From Manis javanica (Eukaryota; Chordata; Mammalia; Pholidota; Manidae): a stretch of DNA of 64,000 nucleotides. Positions 49,601 to 59,549 of the stretch are shown here, one piece after another. Under the pieces are notes generated by a model. That model was not told where the DNA came from and ran no database searches. It was given only the letters and a program-made list of their open reading frames with translations. How positions within the stretch are numbered: the stretch's first letter is position 1; every line of letters starts with the position of its first letter. Both the position numbers and the translations under genes were made by a program. The DNA lies in assembly GCF_040802235.1 (NCBI RefSeq), contig NC_133174.1, positions 79,878,647 to 79,942,646 of the forward strand, written 5' to 3'.

Positions 49601-49615
49601 AGTAAGACTTTTGTA

Positions 49616-50250
49616 TCCAGTAAAGTGTCATTTCTTCCAAATGCATTTCTTCCTTTATCTATAGTACAATACAACTACATCTCAGCTGTTCTTCTCTACA
49701 GTCACCACATTTGATGCTCATTTCTTCATACTAATTTCTGCCTAAATGTCAAAAAGACAGACCATTTTTGAATATTCAAATCTCAGTCACTTATTATTCT
49801 TTATAAATAGAATTCTGATGTTTATTTGTAGGTATAATGTGTTCAGCTAACTAGTATCACTTCCCAGCCTTCCTTGAATAGCTGCTGAAGGTTTCTGGAA
49901 AGTTTTTGGATCCCTTATGAAAAGGTTGACACAACTAGTACTGACCTTCCCGACCTTCCCTCTTATCCATTTTGCCTGTTTTAAATGTGAATATGACATG
50001 TGGAGCTACAACAGCATCTTGCAATACTGAATTAACAAGTACAAAAAAAGCAATGAGAACCCAAGAGACCTTTTACTTGAGTTTTATGAGCCAGTGAACA
50101 AAAGTCAGTTGCCACCTACTTTTAAAGGGATTGCCTACAAGGAGAAATGTTTTTGGCATGTTACATTAGGTTTTCTGTTATTTTAACCTAAAAGCATTCA
50201 TAATTGATAATTTGTCTTACTTTTTTCTGTATTTTCATCAAAGAATTCTC
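49616..50250. other. No recognisable feature
   Basis: Probably low-copy flanking DNA between two L1 insertions. No gene or repeat was identified. Confidence 0.45.
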
Positions 50251-50254
50251 CCTC

Positions 50255-53200
50255 AGGATCACCTACATATGTGAAACAAATACTAACAGAAATAAAGGAG
50301 TAAACAGAATGCAATGCATTCATTTTAGGAGACTTCAACACACCACTCACTCCAAAGGACAGATCAACCAGACAGAAAATGAGTAAAGAGACAGAGGCAT
50401 TAAACAAAGTATTAGAACAGATGGACCTAACAGACATCTACAGAACACTTCATCCAAAGCAAACAGGATACACATTCTTCTCAAGTGCACATGGAACATT
50501 TTCCAGAATAGACCACATACTAGGCCACAAAAAGAGCCTCAGTAAATTAAAAAAGATTAAAATTCTACCAACCAACATCCCAGATCACAAAGGTATAAAA
50601 CTAGAAATAAATTGTACAAAGAAAACAAAAAGGCTCCCAAGCACATAGAGGCTTAACAATATAGTCCTAAATAATTGATGGATCAATAACCAAATTAAAA
50701 TAGAGATCAAGTAATATATGGAGACAAATGATAACAACAGCACAAAGCCCCATCTTCTGTGAGATGCAGTGGAGGCAGTTCTGAGAGGAAAGTATATAGC
50801 AATACAGGCCTATTTAAAGAAGGAAGAACAAACCCAAATGAATAGTCTAAATTCACAATTATTGAAACTGGAAGAAGGGCAAATGAGGCCCAAAGTCGGC
50901 AGGAGGGACATAAAAAATATCACAGAAGAAATAAATAAAATTAAGAAGAATAAAACAATAGAAAAAAATCAATGAAACCAAGAGCTGGTTCTTTGAGGAA
51001 ATAAACAAAATAGATAAGCCTTTAGTCAGACTAATTAAGAGAAAAAGAGAATCTACACACATCAGCAGAATCAGAAATGAGAGAGGAAAAATCATGATGG
51101 ATGCCACAGAAATACAAAAAATTGTTAGAGAATACCATGAGAATGTATATGCTAGCAAGCTGGAAAACCCAGATGAAATGGACAACTTCCTAGAAAAATA
51201 CAACCTCACAAAACTGACCAAGGAAGAAACAGAAAATCTAAACAGACCAATTACCATCAAGGAAATTGAATAGGTAATCAAAAAGTACCCAAGTAAAAAA
51301 CCCTTGGTCCAGATGGATTCACTGCCGAATTTTATCAGACATATAGAGAGGACATAATACCCATTCTCCTTAAAGATTTCCAAAAAACAGAAGAGGAGGG
51401 AATACTTTCAAACTCATTCTATGAAGCCAGCATCACACTAATACCAAAACCAGGCAAAGACCCCACCAAAAAGGAAAATTACAGACCAATAATACTGATG
51501 AAATAGATACAAAAATACTCAACAAAATATTAGCAAATCAAATTAAAAAATACATCAAGAGGATCATACACCATGATCAAGTGGGATTCACCTCAGGGAT
51601 ACAAGGATGGTACAACATTCGAAAATCCATGAACATCATCCACCACATAAACAAAAAGAAAGACAAAAACCACATGATCATCTTCATAGATGATGAAAAA
51701 CCATTCAACAAAATTCAACATCCATTCATGATAAAAACCCTCAACAAAATGGGTATAGAGGGCAAGTACCTCAACATAATAAAAGCCATATATGACAAAC
51801 CCACAGCCAACATCATACTTAGCAGCGAGAAGCTGAAAACTTTTTCTCTAAGAGCAGAAACAAGACAGAGATGCCCACTCCCCCCACTGTTATTCAACAT
51901 AGTACTGGAGGTCCTAGCCATGGCAATCAGACAACATAAAGAAATATGAGGCATCAAGATTGGTAAAGAAAAAGTCAAACTGTCACTGTTTGCAAATGAT
52001 ATGATACTGTACTTAAAAAACCCTAAAGACTCCACTCCAAAACTACTAGAACTAATATCTGAATTCAGCAAAGTTGCATGATATAAAATTAATGCACAGC
52101 AATCTGTTGCTTTCCCATATACTAATGATGAAATAGCAGAAAGAGAAATCAGGAAAACAATTCCATTCACAATTGCATCAAAAAGAATAAAATGCCTAGG
52201 AATAAAACTAACCAAGGAAGTGAAAGACCTAGACCCTGAAAACTACAACCCAATCTTAAGAGAAATTAAAGAGGACACTAACAAATGGAAACTCATCAAA
52301 TACTCTTGGCTAGGAAGAATTAATATTGTCAAAATGGCCATCCTGCCTTAAGCAGTCTACAGATCCAATGCAATCCCTATCAAAATAACAACAGTATTCT
52401 TCAACGAACTGGAACAAATAGTTTTAAAATTCATATGTAACCACAAAAGACCCTGAAAAGCCAAAGCAATCCTGAGAAGGAAGAAAAAAGCAGGGGGATC
52501 TCACTTCCCAACTTAAAGCTCCACTACAAACCCACACTAATCAAGACAATTTGGTACTGTAAGAAGAAGAGATCCAAAGACCAACAGAACAGAATAGAGA
52601 GTCCAGATATTAACCCAAACATATATGGTCAATTAATAAATGATAAAGGAGCCATAGACATACAATAGGGAAATGAGAGCCTCTTCAACAACTGGTGCTG
52701 GAAAAACTGGACATCTACATGTAAGAGAATGAAACTGAATGATTGTCTAACCCCATACACAAAAGTAAATTCAAAATGGATCAAAGAACAGAATGTAAGT
52801 CATGAAACCATAAAACTCTTAGAAAAATATATAGGCAAAATTCTCTTGGACATAGACATGAGCGACTTCTTCATGAGCATATGTCCCTGGGCAAGGGACA
52901 CAAAAGCAAAAATGAACAAGTGGGTCTATATCAAGCTGAAAAGCTTCTGTACAGCAAAGGACACCACCAATAGAACAAAAAGGCATCCTACAGTATGGGA
53001 GAATATATTCATAAATGACAGATCTGATAAAGGGTTGGCATCCAAAATATATGAAGAGCTCATGCACCTCAACAACAGAAAGCAAATAGTCCAATTAAAA
53101 AATAGAGGAACTGAACAGATAGTTCTACAAAGAATAAATTCAGATGGCCAACAGACACATGAAAATATGCTCCACATCACTAGTCATAAGAGAAATGCAA

Positions 53201-53710
53201 ATCAAAACCACAATGAGATATCACCTCACACAAGTAAGCATCACCACCATCCAAAAGACAAACAGCAACAAATGTTGGCAAGATTGTGGAGATAGGGGAA
53301 CCCTCATACACTGCTAGTGGGAATGTAAATTAGTTCAAACATTGTGGATAGCAGTATGGAGGTTTCTCAAAAAGCTCAAAATATAAACACCATTTGATCC
53401 AGGAATTCCACTCCTAAGAATTTACCCTAAGAATGCATAAGCCCAATTTGAAAAAGACAGATGCACCCCTATGTTTATCCTCGCACTGTTTACAATAGCC
53501 AAGAAATGGAAGTAACCTAAGTGTCCATCAGTAGATGAATGGATAAAGAAGATGTGGTACATATACACAATGGAATATTATTCAGCCATAAGAAAACAAA
53601 TCCTACCATTTGCAACAACATGAATGGATCTAGAGGGTATTATGCTCAGTGAAATAAGCCAGGCAGAGAAAGACAAGTACCAAATGATTTCACTCATTTG
53701 TGAAATATAA
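50255..53710 (+). pseudogene. L1 ORF2p remnant (copy C)
   Basis: The endonuclease C-terminal part is at 50,379-50,648 ('FFSSAHGTFSRIDHILGHKK'). A lysine-rich linker follows. The RT N-terminal part is near 51,300-51,560 and the palm at 51,581-51,949. The RT catalytic box reads FAND at 51,989-52,000, so the first aspartate of FADD is asparagine. The C-terminal domain at 52,729-53,295 includes '[14 protein letters not shown]'. The expected stop is at 53,708-53,710. Several stops interrupt the frame, for example at 51,270 and 51,947. Nearby frames on the other strand are shadows of this gene. Confidence 0.9.
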
Positions 53711-54080
53711 GAACAAAGAAAAAACTGAAGGAGCAAACACAACAGCAGACTCACAGAACCCATGAATGGACTAACAGTTTTCAAAGGGGAAGGGGCTGGA
53801 GAGGATGCATGAGAAAGGAGGGATAAGGTGGGGAAAAAAAGAAAATGGGCATTATGATTAGCACGTATAATGTGGGGGGGGGGCACTGAGGAGCTGTACA
53901 ACACAGAGAAGACAAGTAGTGATTCTACAACGTCTTACTATGCTGATGGACAATGACTGCAATGGGGTATGTCAGCGGAACTTGGTGATGTGGGGAGTCT
54001 AGTAAACATAATGTTCATTATGTAAGTGTAGATTTATGATACCAAAATAAAAATAAAATAGAGTAAAAAATAAAAAATAA
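50255..54080 (+). mobile_element. 5'-truncated young L1, copy C
   Basis: It begins inside the endonuclease domain ('ggatcacctacatatgtgaaac') and runs to the 3' UTR and A-rich tail near 54,080. It carries the same 3' UTR as copies A and the 48.8 kb copy, including a run of ten G at 53,874-53,883. I found no clear target-site duplication. Confidence 0.92.
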
Positions 54081-54269
54081 ATAAAAATGAAACAACTGTG
54101 GGATCCTAAGGGGGAGGAGCTGCCCCATCCCTAGGTTGTGGAGCATTCCATGCTCCACCCCTATACCAAGGATGAGCTGGTGAACATAAGCGTCGGATAT
54201 AGGCAGAAGCCATGGCTTTTATGTCTCTGGGATATGGAGGTGGGGAACATTGTTATGTAGGGTCCTGAA

Positions 54270-54950
54270 ATGAGTACACTGGCTTCCCTGATGACTCACC
54301 CTTCCCTCCAGCATTGGTTGCAGTGTGCTCATTATGCCTCAGGGAATCAGACACTTCCGGATTTGCTGATAGCTGCTTTCAGGGCAGTTTGCCCTAATCA
54401 GGGTGATTTACCATATTTACCCACTAACTGGAAAACATATGTAGTGCTCCAAAAGGTATTGTGGGAATTGGGCATGAAAAATATCATCTATGATATGGAC
54501 CCCAGGGACCCGGTGGGAAGTTGTTCAATGTAGGAATGAGAAATCCAGTGCTGCATACAGCTATCATATCTCTCTTTGGAACCCTAGAGCCTACTCTTGC
54601 CCCCCACATAGGGCAACCCATAAGTGATGCTACTTGTACTTGAGCAGATCTGGGGAAGATTGAAAAAATAAGAGCACTAAAGGAAGTAAAGCCATGACTG
54701 AAAGGAGAGGTGCAAAAGGCCCTGGGAAGGTCTCGAGGACCCAGATGTCGGTTGATTTAATTAAAGCCAGGGTAGTGAAAGAAAACCTTGATGGGCAGCC
54801 CAATAGGATCTTGTTAGAACTGTGGCACCAATTAAAGCCAGAGCAGCAATTCCAGCCACTGAGGTTCAGGACATGGAAACCAGAGTCAAGGCCTCTTGCC
54901 CAGCCTGCGTTCCTGCAGAACTTTCTGGGGGGGATAGTACTCAGGATTTT
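54270..54950 (+). pseudogene. gag remnant of the ERV-L-like element
   Basis: The clearest frame (54,270-54,533) reads 'LQHWLQCAHYASGNQTLPDL' and 'NWKTYVVLQKVLWELGMKNI', a helical gag-type segment with no other match I recognise. It ends at a stop at about 54,531. Similar codons continue at 54,694-54,963 in shifted frames ('LIKARVVKENLDGQ'). No zinc knuckle was seen. The gag call rests on its position before the protease. Confidence 0.55.
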
Positions 54951-55084
54951 ACTGGGTCCTTAACCCCACAGGAGGACAACTGGGCATCGTGGTTCAACTG
55001 GGGGGGGGGGCAAGGTCCACACCATGGGGGACATGCGGGAGATCAAAGACAACATGTATAATTAGCGATTCATTGGTCCCCTGT

Positions 55085-55304
55085 AAATGTACAACATATC
55101 CTGGTGCTAGTTTACACAGGAGCTGAGTGTTCTCTAATTTATGGCAATCCTGAGCATTTTCCCAGAACCCCTGCTGTGACAGATGGCTATAGGGGTAAGG
55201 GAATTAGAGTGACGAAAGTTCAAATCACATTGGGGATAGGGCATTTACCCCCAAAAGAGAATACAGTGTATATTTCTCCCATCCCTGAATATATTTTGGG
55301 ATAG
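55085..55304 (+). pseudogene. Aspartic protease remnant
   Basis: The frame contains 'LVYTGAECSLIYGNP', the flank of a retroviral protease active site in which the usual D of DTG is a tyrosine. The flap-like 'GIRVTKVQITLGIG' follows, and the frame ends 'ISPIPEYILG', a usual sequence before RT. It lacks the catalytic aspartate, so it is inactive. Confidence 0.7.
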
Positions 55305-55539
55305 ATATGCTGCAGTGCCATGGTTACAGATCACTGCAAGTGAGTTCAGACTAAGGGTACATGTGGTAAAGGCAGTTTTGAACGGATGTGCTAAGCACCC
55401 ACCTGTAGCTCTGCCTGTACCTTGGTGGGTGACAAACACTAAGCAGTATAAGTTTCCTGGGGGCACAAGGAAATTGGAGAAACTCTACAGGTGTTGGAGA
55501 AGGTGGGCATCATAAAGCCCACTCATAGTCCTTTTAATT

Positions 55540-56380
55540 CCACAGTGTGGCCAGTGAAAATTAAAGACAGCTCCTGGCATATGACTGTGGACTACAAGGA
55601 ATTGAATAAAATTACACCCCTTTGCATGCTGCTGTCTTCTCTATAGCAGCCCTTATGGACACACTCAGTCATGAACTGGGAACGTACCATTATGTTGTAG
55701 ATCTTGCTAATGCTTTCTTCTCTATTGACATAGCACAGGGAAGTCAGACACAGTTTGCTTTCACATGGGATGACTGGCAATGGACATTCACTGTCCTTCC
55801 ACAGGGATAACTCCACAGTCCCACCATCTGTCATGGACTTGTAGCCCAGGCCTTGGCCACATGGAAGAAACCATGAATGGTGCGGCTGTATCATTACATT
55901 GATGATGTTATGCTCATGTCTGATTCTCTTGCAGATTTAGAAGGCACAGTTCCTAGACTGCTGTAACATCTACAGGAGAAAGGATGGGCTGTGAATAGCA
56001 CCAAGGTTCACAGACCTGGTTTGTCTGTAAAATTCTTGGGGGTTGTCTGGTCCATTAAAACCAAAGTAATTCCTGAAACAGTCAAAGACAATGTCCAGGC
56101 TTTCCCTAACTCTACCACTATGGCAGTCTTACAAGAGTTTTTGGCTCTTTCAGGCTACTGGAGAGTGTGTATCCCGCACTTGGCACAAATTCTGAAGCCC
56201 TTATACTGGTTGGTACGAAGGGGCATCAGGTGGGACTGGGATGAAACATATGCAGCTACATTTACTGCTGCTAAGAGAGCCATCAAAGCCATACAGTCCT
56301 TGAATGTAATGGACACATCAAGGCCCTCTGAGGTAGATGGTCATGTAAATGAAGATGGATATGGATGGGCGCTTTAGCAG
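55540..56380 (+). pseudogene. Reverse transcriptase remnant
   Basis: RT motifs occur in order: 'SWHMTVDYKELNKIT' near 55,571-55,615, 'YHYVVDLANAFFSIDIAQ' near 55,685-55,740 (first catalytic D), 'FTVLPQG' near 55,790, and YIDD at 55,895-55,906 (catalytic pair), followed by 'VMLMSDSLADLEGT'. The thumb/connection part follows in 55,991-56,377 ('FLALSGYWRVCIPHLAQILK'). A stop at about 55,808 and frame changes break it. Motif style fits ERV-L/foamy-related RTs. Confidence 0.8.
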
Positions 56381-56779
56381 TGGCTTGAATGGACTTGACA
56401 AACTACTGGATTCTGGTCACAATTATGGAAAGGAGCAGAGGTCTAGTACACCTCAATAGATAAGTAACTGGGGGCTGTGTACCATGCCTTGCTGTCAACA
56501 GAGCCGATTGCTGGAAAAGCTCTGACCAAGGTAATAACCATCTATCTCATGACAGGGTGGGTATGAGACTGGACCCAAAGGCCACAGAGTGGTGTGGCAC
56601 AGACACCTACACTGGCCAAATGGGGTGCATATTTACAGCAGCACAGCACCCTCTCTACTAGCCCCGTAAGTGGAGAATTCCAATGCTTGTTGTGGCCAGT
56701 AACCTATACCAGTGGAAAGCAGGAAGATATTGCTTTCAGCCCTTGGTAGCCCAGATTCTTTAACAGGAGGGAAAAGCCC

Positions 56780-57040
56780 CTATACCTGAAGATGTTTGGT
56801 ATACAGATGGTTCCAGTCATGGGCATCCCCCAAAGTGGAAGACTGTGGCCTTCCATCCTAAAACTGAGACAATATGGATGGAGGATGGAGAGGGAAAGAG
56901 CAGCCAATGGGCCGAGTTGCCGGCAGTATGGTTTGTGATCACCCAGGAGCCTTCCCCCAAGGTTGTCTGCACTGACAGCTGGGCTGTCTATCAGGGCTCG
57001 ACCCTGTGGCTACCTACATGGTACCATGCTAACTGAATGG
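56780..57040 (+). pseudogene. RNase H remnant
   Basis: 'WYTDGSSHG' has the first catalytic D at 56,806-56,808. The E of 'SQWAELPAVW' is near 56,910-56,920. The third acidic residue is in 'CTDSWAVYQG' near 56,970-57,000. The order and spacing are those of retroviral RNase H. A frame change lies between the first and second part. Confidence 0.8.
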
Positions 57041-57189
57041 TTGGTCACCAGTCCCTTTGGGGACAAGAGTTGTGGCAAGACCTATGGACCTCTGGTCAGA
57101 CTGAGACTATTACCATATATCATGTGACTTGTCATTTGCCTTTGGCATCCCCAGGGAATGATTAAGTAGACACACTGACCCAGATACAT

Positions 57190-58250
57190 TGGTTACAAGG
57201 AAAGCCTGCCTGTGATGTAGCCCAATGGTTAAATCAGCATTTGTTGCATGTGGGGCAAAAGACAACATGGGCTGTAGCCCCTTGGTGGGGTTTACCATTG
57301 ACCCTTGATGAAGTCAGCAGAGCCCAGAAGGAGTGCCTTGTGTGCTCTAAGAAGTAATTACACTAAATTCTGCAGCAGCATGGGACAATAGTAAAGGGGA
57401 CGATACCCCTTGTTAGGTGGCAGATAGACTACATTGGGACTCTGCCCATATCAGAAGAATATCAGTCTGCCATGACTTGTGTGGACATGGCTACTGGACT
57501 ATTGGTTGCTTTTCCTGCATGTCATGCATATCAGCAAACCACAGAGAGGAGCCTACAGCATCTTTCACAGTCTATGGCCAGCTGCAGGTGATTGAGAGCA
57601 ATCAAGGTACCCACTTTACTGGACATGCCTAACAAGAATGGGTGCAGCAATTAGGAATAAAGTGGAACTTTCATGTAGCATATAATCCTACCAGGGCAGG
57701 CATGATAGAGAGGTACAAGAGTTTATTGAAATCTGGTCTGAAGTCAGACACCAATACTCTACAGAGCTGGTCAGTTCACTTATGGACAGTGCTATGGCAT
57801 TTGAATGAGAAGCCCTGAAAAGGAGCCTTGAGTCCTATGGATATGCTAGCATACAATGCTGCCTCTCCTAAACAACTATCTGTGAAAACCAAAGAGGAGT
57901 TATTGAAGCTAGGATATGGCCAGCAGACCAATATCTTGGTGCCAGCCCCTACTGCATTAAAACCTGGAGACACTGTTGAGTGGCCATTGCCCTGGACATT
58001 TTGACATATGGACCAATGATAGCTGGCCCTTCTGGAACCTTGGTGTAAAAGCCTGGAAGCTGGCCTTGTGTGTATTCCTGGAGTAACACGAGAGTGTCCC
58101 CCAAATGTCAGAGTTGCATACCCAAAACATCCAGGAGGTAAGAGCATCTTATGGAGAAGTTCTGTTTTATCTTTATGGCCAGTGCATGTACCTCCCCTAG
58201 CCCTATATACTGACTCCTCTGTAAGTCCCACAGGTAGGGGGTTGAAAGTC
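57190..58250 (+). pseudogene. Integrase remnant
   Basis: A zinc-binding part with 'WLNQHLLHVG' and 'KECLVCSKK' lies at about 57,215-57,356. The core has 'RWQIDYIGTLP' (first D near 57,428), 'SNQGTHFTGH' (the second acidic position reads as N) and 'YNPTRAGMIERYKSLLK' (E near 57,710). The C-terminal part is at 58,068-58,301 ('GREVC'-type end not intact). Stops occur at about 57,355 and 57,630. Confidence 0.75.
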
Positions 58251-58640
58251 TGTTATACTAGACCAGAACGAGATCCCATTCTTGCCACTATCCTATTATA
58301 GGACCACTCTCTTGCATGTATCCTACCTGATGGAGAAGACTTGTCTATTAAAACATGTATCTTATCATTCTTAAGGTTGTTTTCTCCTACAGTCCTTGTG
58401 GCCTGGATATGCCCTCTGACTGCAGCTGCCATGTGATGATTACTCTGAACTCTACTTTTTCAGCTATTGCCTACCCATGGACTGGGTGAACTATGGACTT
58501 AATCTGCATAGGACTTAGAACCTAGCTGAATCCTCTGGTTTGAGGATTATCATGATTTTATTGCTATTGATATTGTATGTCATTAGTCTGGTTACAATGC
58601 TCCAGTTTTCTAGCTCAGGGACCATTGAGAAAGATGAGGA
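58251..58640 (+). other. 3' part of the ERV-L-like element, unassigned
   Basis: No env or dUTPase motif could be recognised. The hydrophobic-looking codons near 58,545-58,600 may be chance. The region lies between integrase and an LTR-like end. Confidence 0.35.
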
Positions 58641-58875
58641 ATAAGTAGATTGTAAGGCAAGATTTCTGGAGGGGTGGCCTGTGAATAAAATCGCAATATG
58701 TGAGAATCTCTTCCTGGCATTAGTACATCTCCATATCAACAGGTGTTTCCAAGGGGTGGAGAGAAGTAGTCCATCTCCATATCAATGGGTAATTAAGTGG
58801 GCAAGGGAGGACTTATCTGGAGTGGAGAGGTTGGGAGAAAATTTGCTGGCTTCTGCTGCAGCAGGAGAGAGACTC
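58640..58875 (+). repeat. Possible LTR piece of the ERV-L-like element
   Basis: The sequence begins 'tgtaaggcaagatttctgg' after a purine-containing run. It carries 'catctccatatcaa' twice (58,726-58,739 and 58,769-58,782). It ends where the retroposon inserted. No second LTR is present to prove the call. Confidence 0.35.
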
Positions 58876-58888
58876 AGGATGACTTCAT
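58876..58888. repeat. Target-site duplication, left copy
   Basis: AGGATGACTTCAT is identical to 59,537-59,549. The copies flank the retroposon between them. Confidence 0.9.
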
Positions 58889-59536
58889 ATTTTTTTTTTA
58901 GAGGGCATCTCTCATATTTATTGATCAAATGGTTGTTAACAACAATAAAATTCTGTATAGGGGGGTCATGCTCAATGCACAATCATTAATCCATCTCAAG
59001 CCTAATTCTCGTCAGTCTCCAATCTTCTGAAGCATAACGAACAAGTTCTTACATGGTGAACGAATTCTTACATAGTGAATAAGTTCTTACATGGTGAACA
59101 GTACAAGGGCAGTCATCACAGAAACTTTCGGTTTTGATCACGCATTATGAATTATAAACAATCAGGTCAAATATGAATATTCGTTTGATTTTTATACTTG
59201 ATTTATATGTGGACCCCACATTTCTCCCTTTGTTATTATTATTATTTTTATTTTTAATAAAATGCTGAAGTGGTAGGTAGATGCAAGATAAAGTTAGAAA
59301 ACATAGTTTAGTTTTGTAAGAGAGCAATTGTAGATGATCAGGTGTGTGCCTGTAGACTATGTGTTAATCCAAGCTAGACAAGGGCCTTAAAACGTCCACG
59401 GATGCAGAAGATTTCTCTCAAAACAGGGGGGGTGAGGTTCTAAGCCTCACCACTGTTGATCCCCAATTTCTCATCTGATGGACCCCCTGCGACTGTGCCT
59501 GTCTTAGGTTGTTCCTCCCTTGAGGAATCTTACCCG
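58889..59536 (-). mobile_element. Polyadenylated retroposon with LTR-like 3' part
   Basis: On the minus strand the element starts at 59,536 and ends in an A run (58,899-58,891), preceded by AATAAA at 58,922-58,917. A perfect 13-base target-site duplication flanks it. An inner purine run 'aaagggagaaatg' followed by TGTGGGGTCC (about 59,235-59,213) looks like a polypurine tract and LTR start, so the last 330 bases would be U3-R. Three 19-base units lie at 59,046-59,100. No coding frame was found. It fits a retroposed ERV 3'-end transcript moved by L1 enzymes. Confidence 0.75.
59046..59102. repeat. Tandem repeat of a 19-base unit, three copies
   Basis: 'ttcttacat(g/a)gtgaa' starts at 59,046, 59,065 and 59,084 inside the U3-like part of the retroposon. 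Such repeats in U3 are often enhancer-like; function is inferred. Confidence 0.85.
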
Positions 59537-59549
59537 AGGATGACTTCAT
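59537..59549. repeat. Target-site duplication, right copy
   Basis: AGGATGACTTCAT is identical to 58,876-58,888. The T-rich 3' end of the next L1 begins at the following base. Confidence 0.9.

Larger units (their letters stand above)
54090..58888 (+). mobile_element. Decayed ERV-L-like (class III) provirus internal region
   Basis: From left to right: gag (54,270-54,533 best preserved), protease (about 55,085-55,300), RT (about 55,540-56,380), RNase H (about 56,780-57,040), integrase (about 57,190-58,250), then a poorly resolved 3' part and an LTR-like end. The left side abuts the A-rich tail of L1 copy C, with no LTR. No env was recognised, as in ERV-L elements. It is full of stops and frameshifts. 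The class is judged from motif style and the lack of env. Confidence 0.7.

Noticed and set aside
50859..51383. 174-codon hydrophobic open frame on the minus strand
   Set aside because: It is the antisense of L1 ORF2 copy C. Similar antisense frames appear opposite every L1 ORF2 here because the A-rich sense strand gives Phe/Leu/Ser-rich antisense codons.
53874..55010. G runs of 10-11 bases (53,874 and 55,000) as sequence errors or regulatory sites
   Set aside because: The first belongs to the L1 3' UTR pattern. The second lies in the decayed ERV-L gag and may simply be slippage. Neither supports a feature by itself.
59046..59102. CRISPR-like short repeats
   Set aside because: Three directly adjoining 19-base units without spacers, inside a mammalian retroposon; this is a simple tandem repeat.
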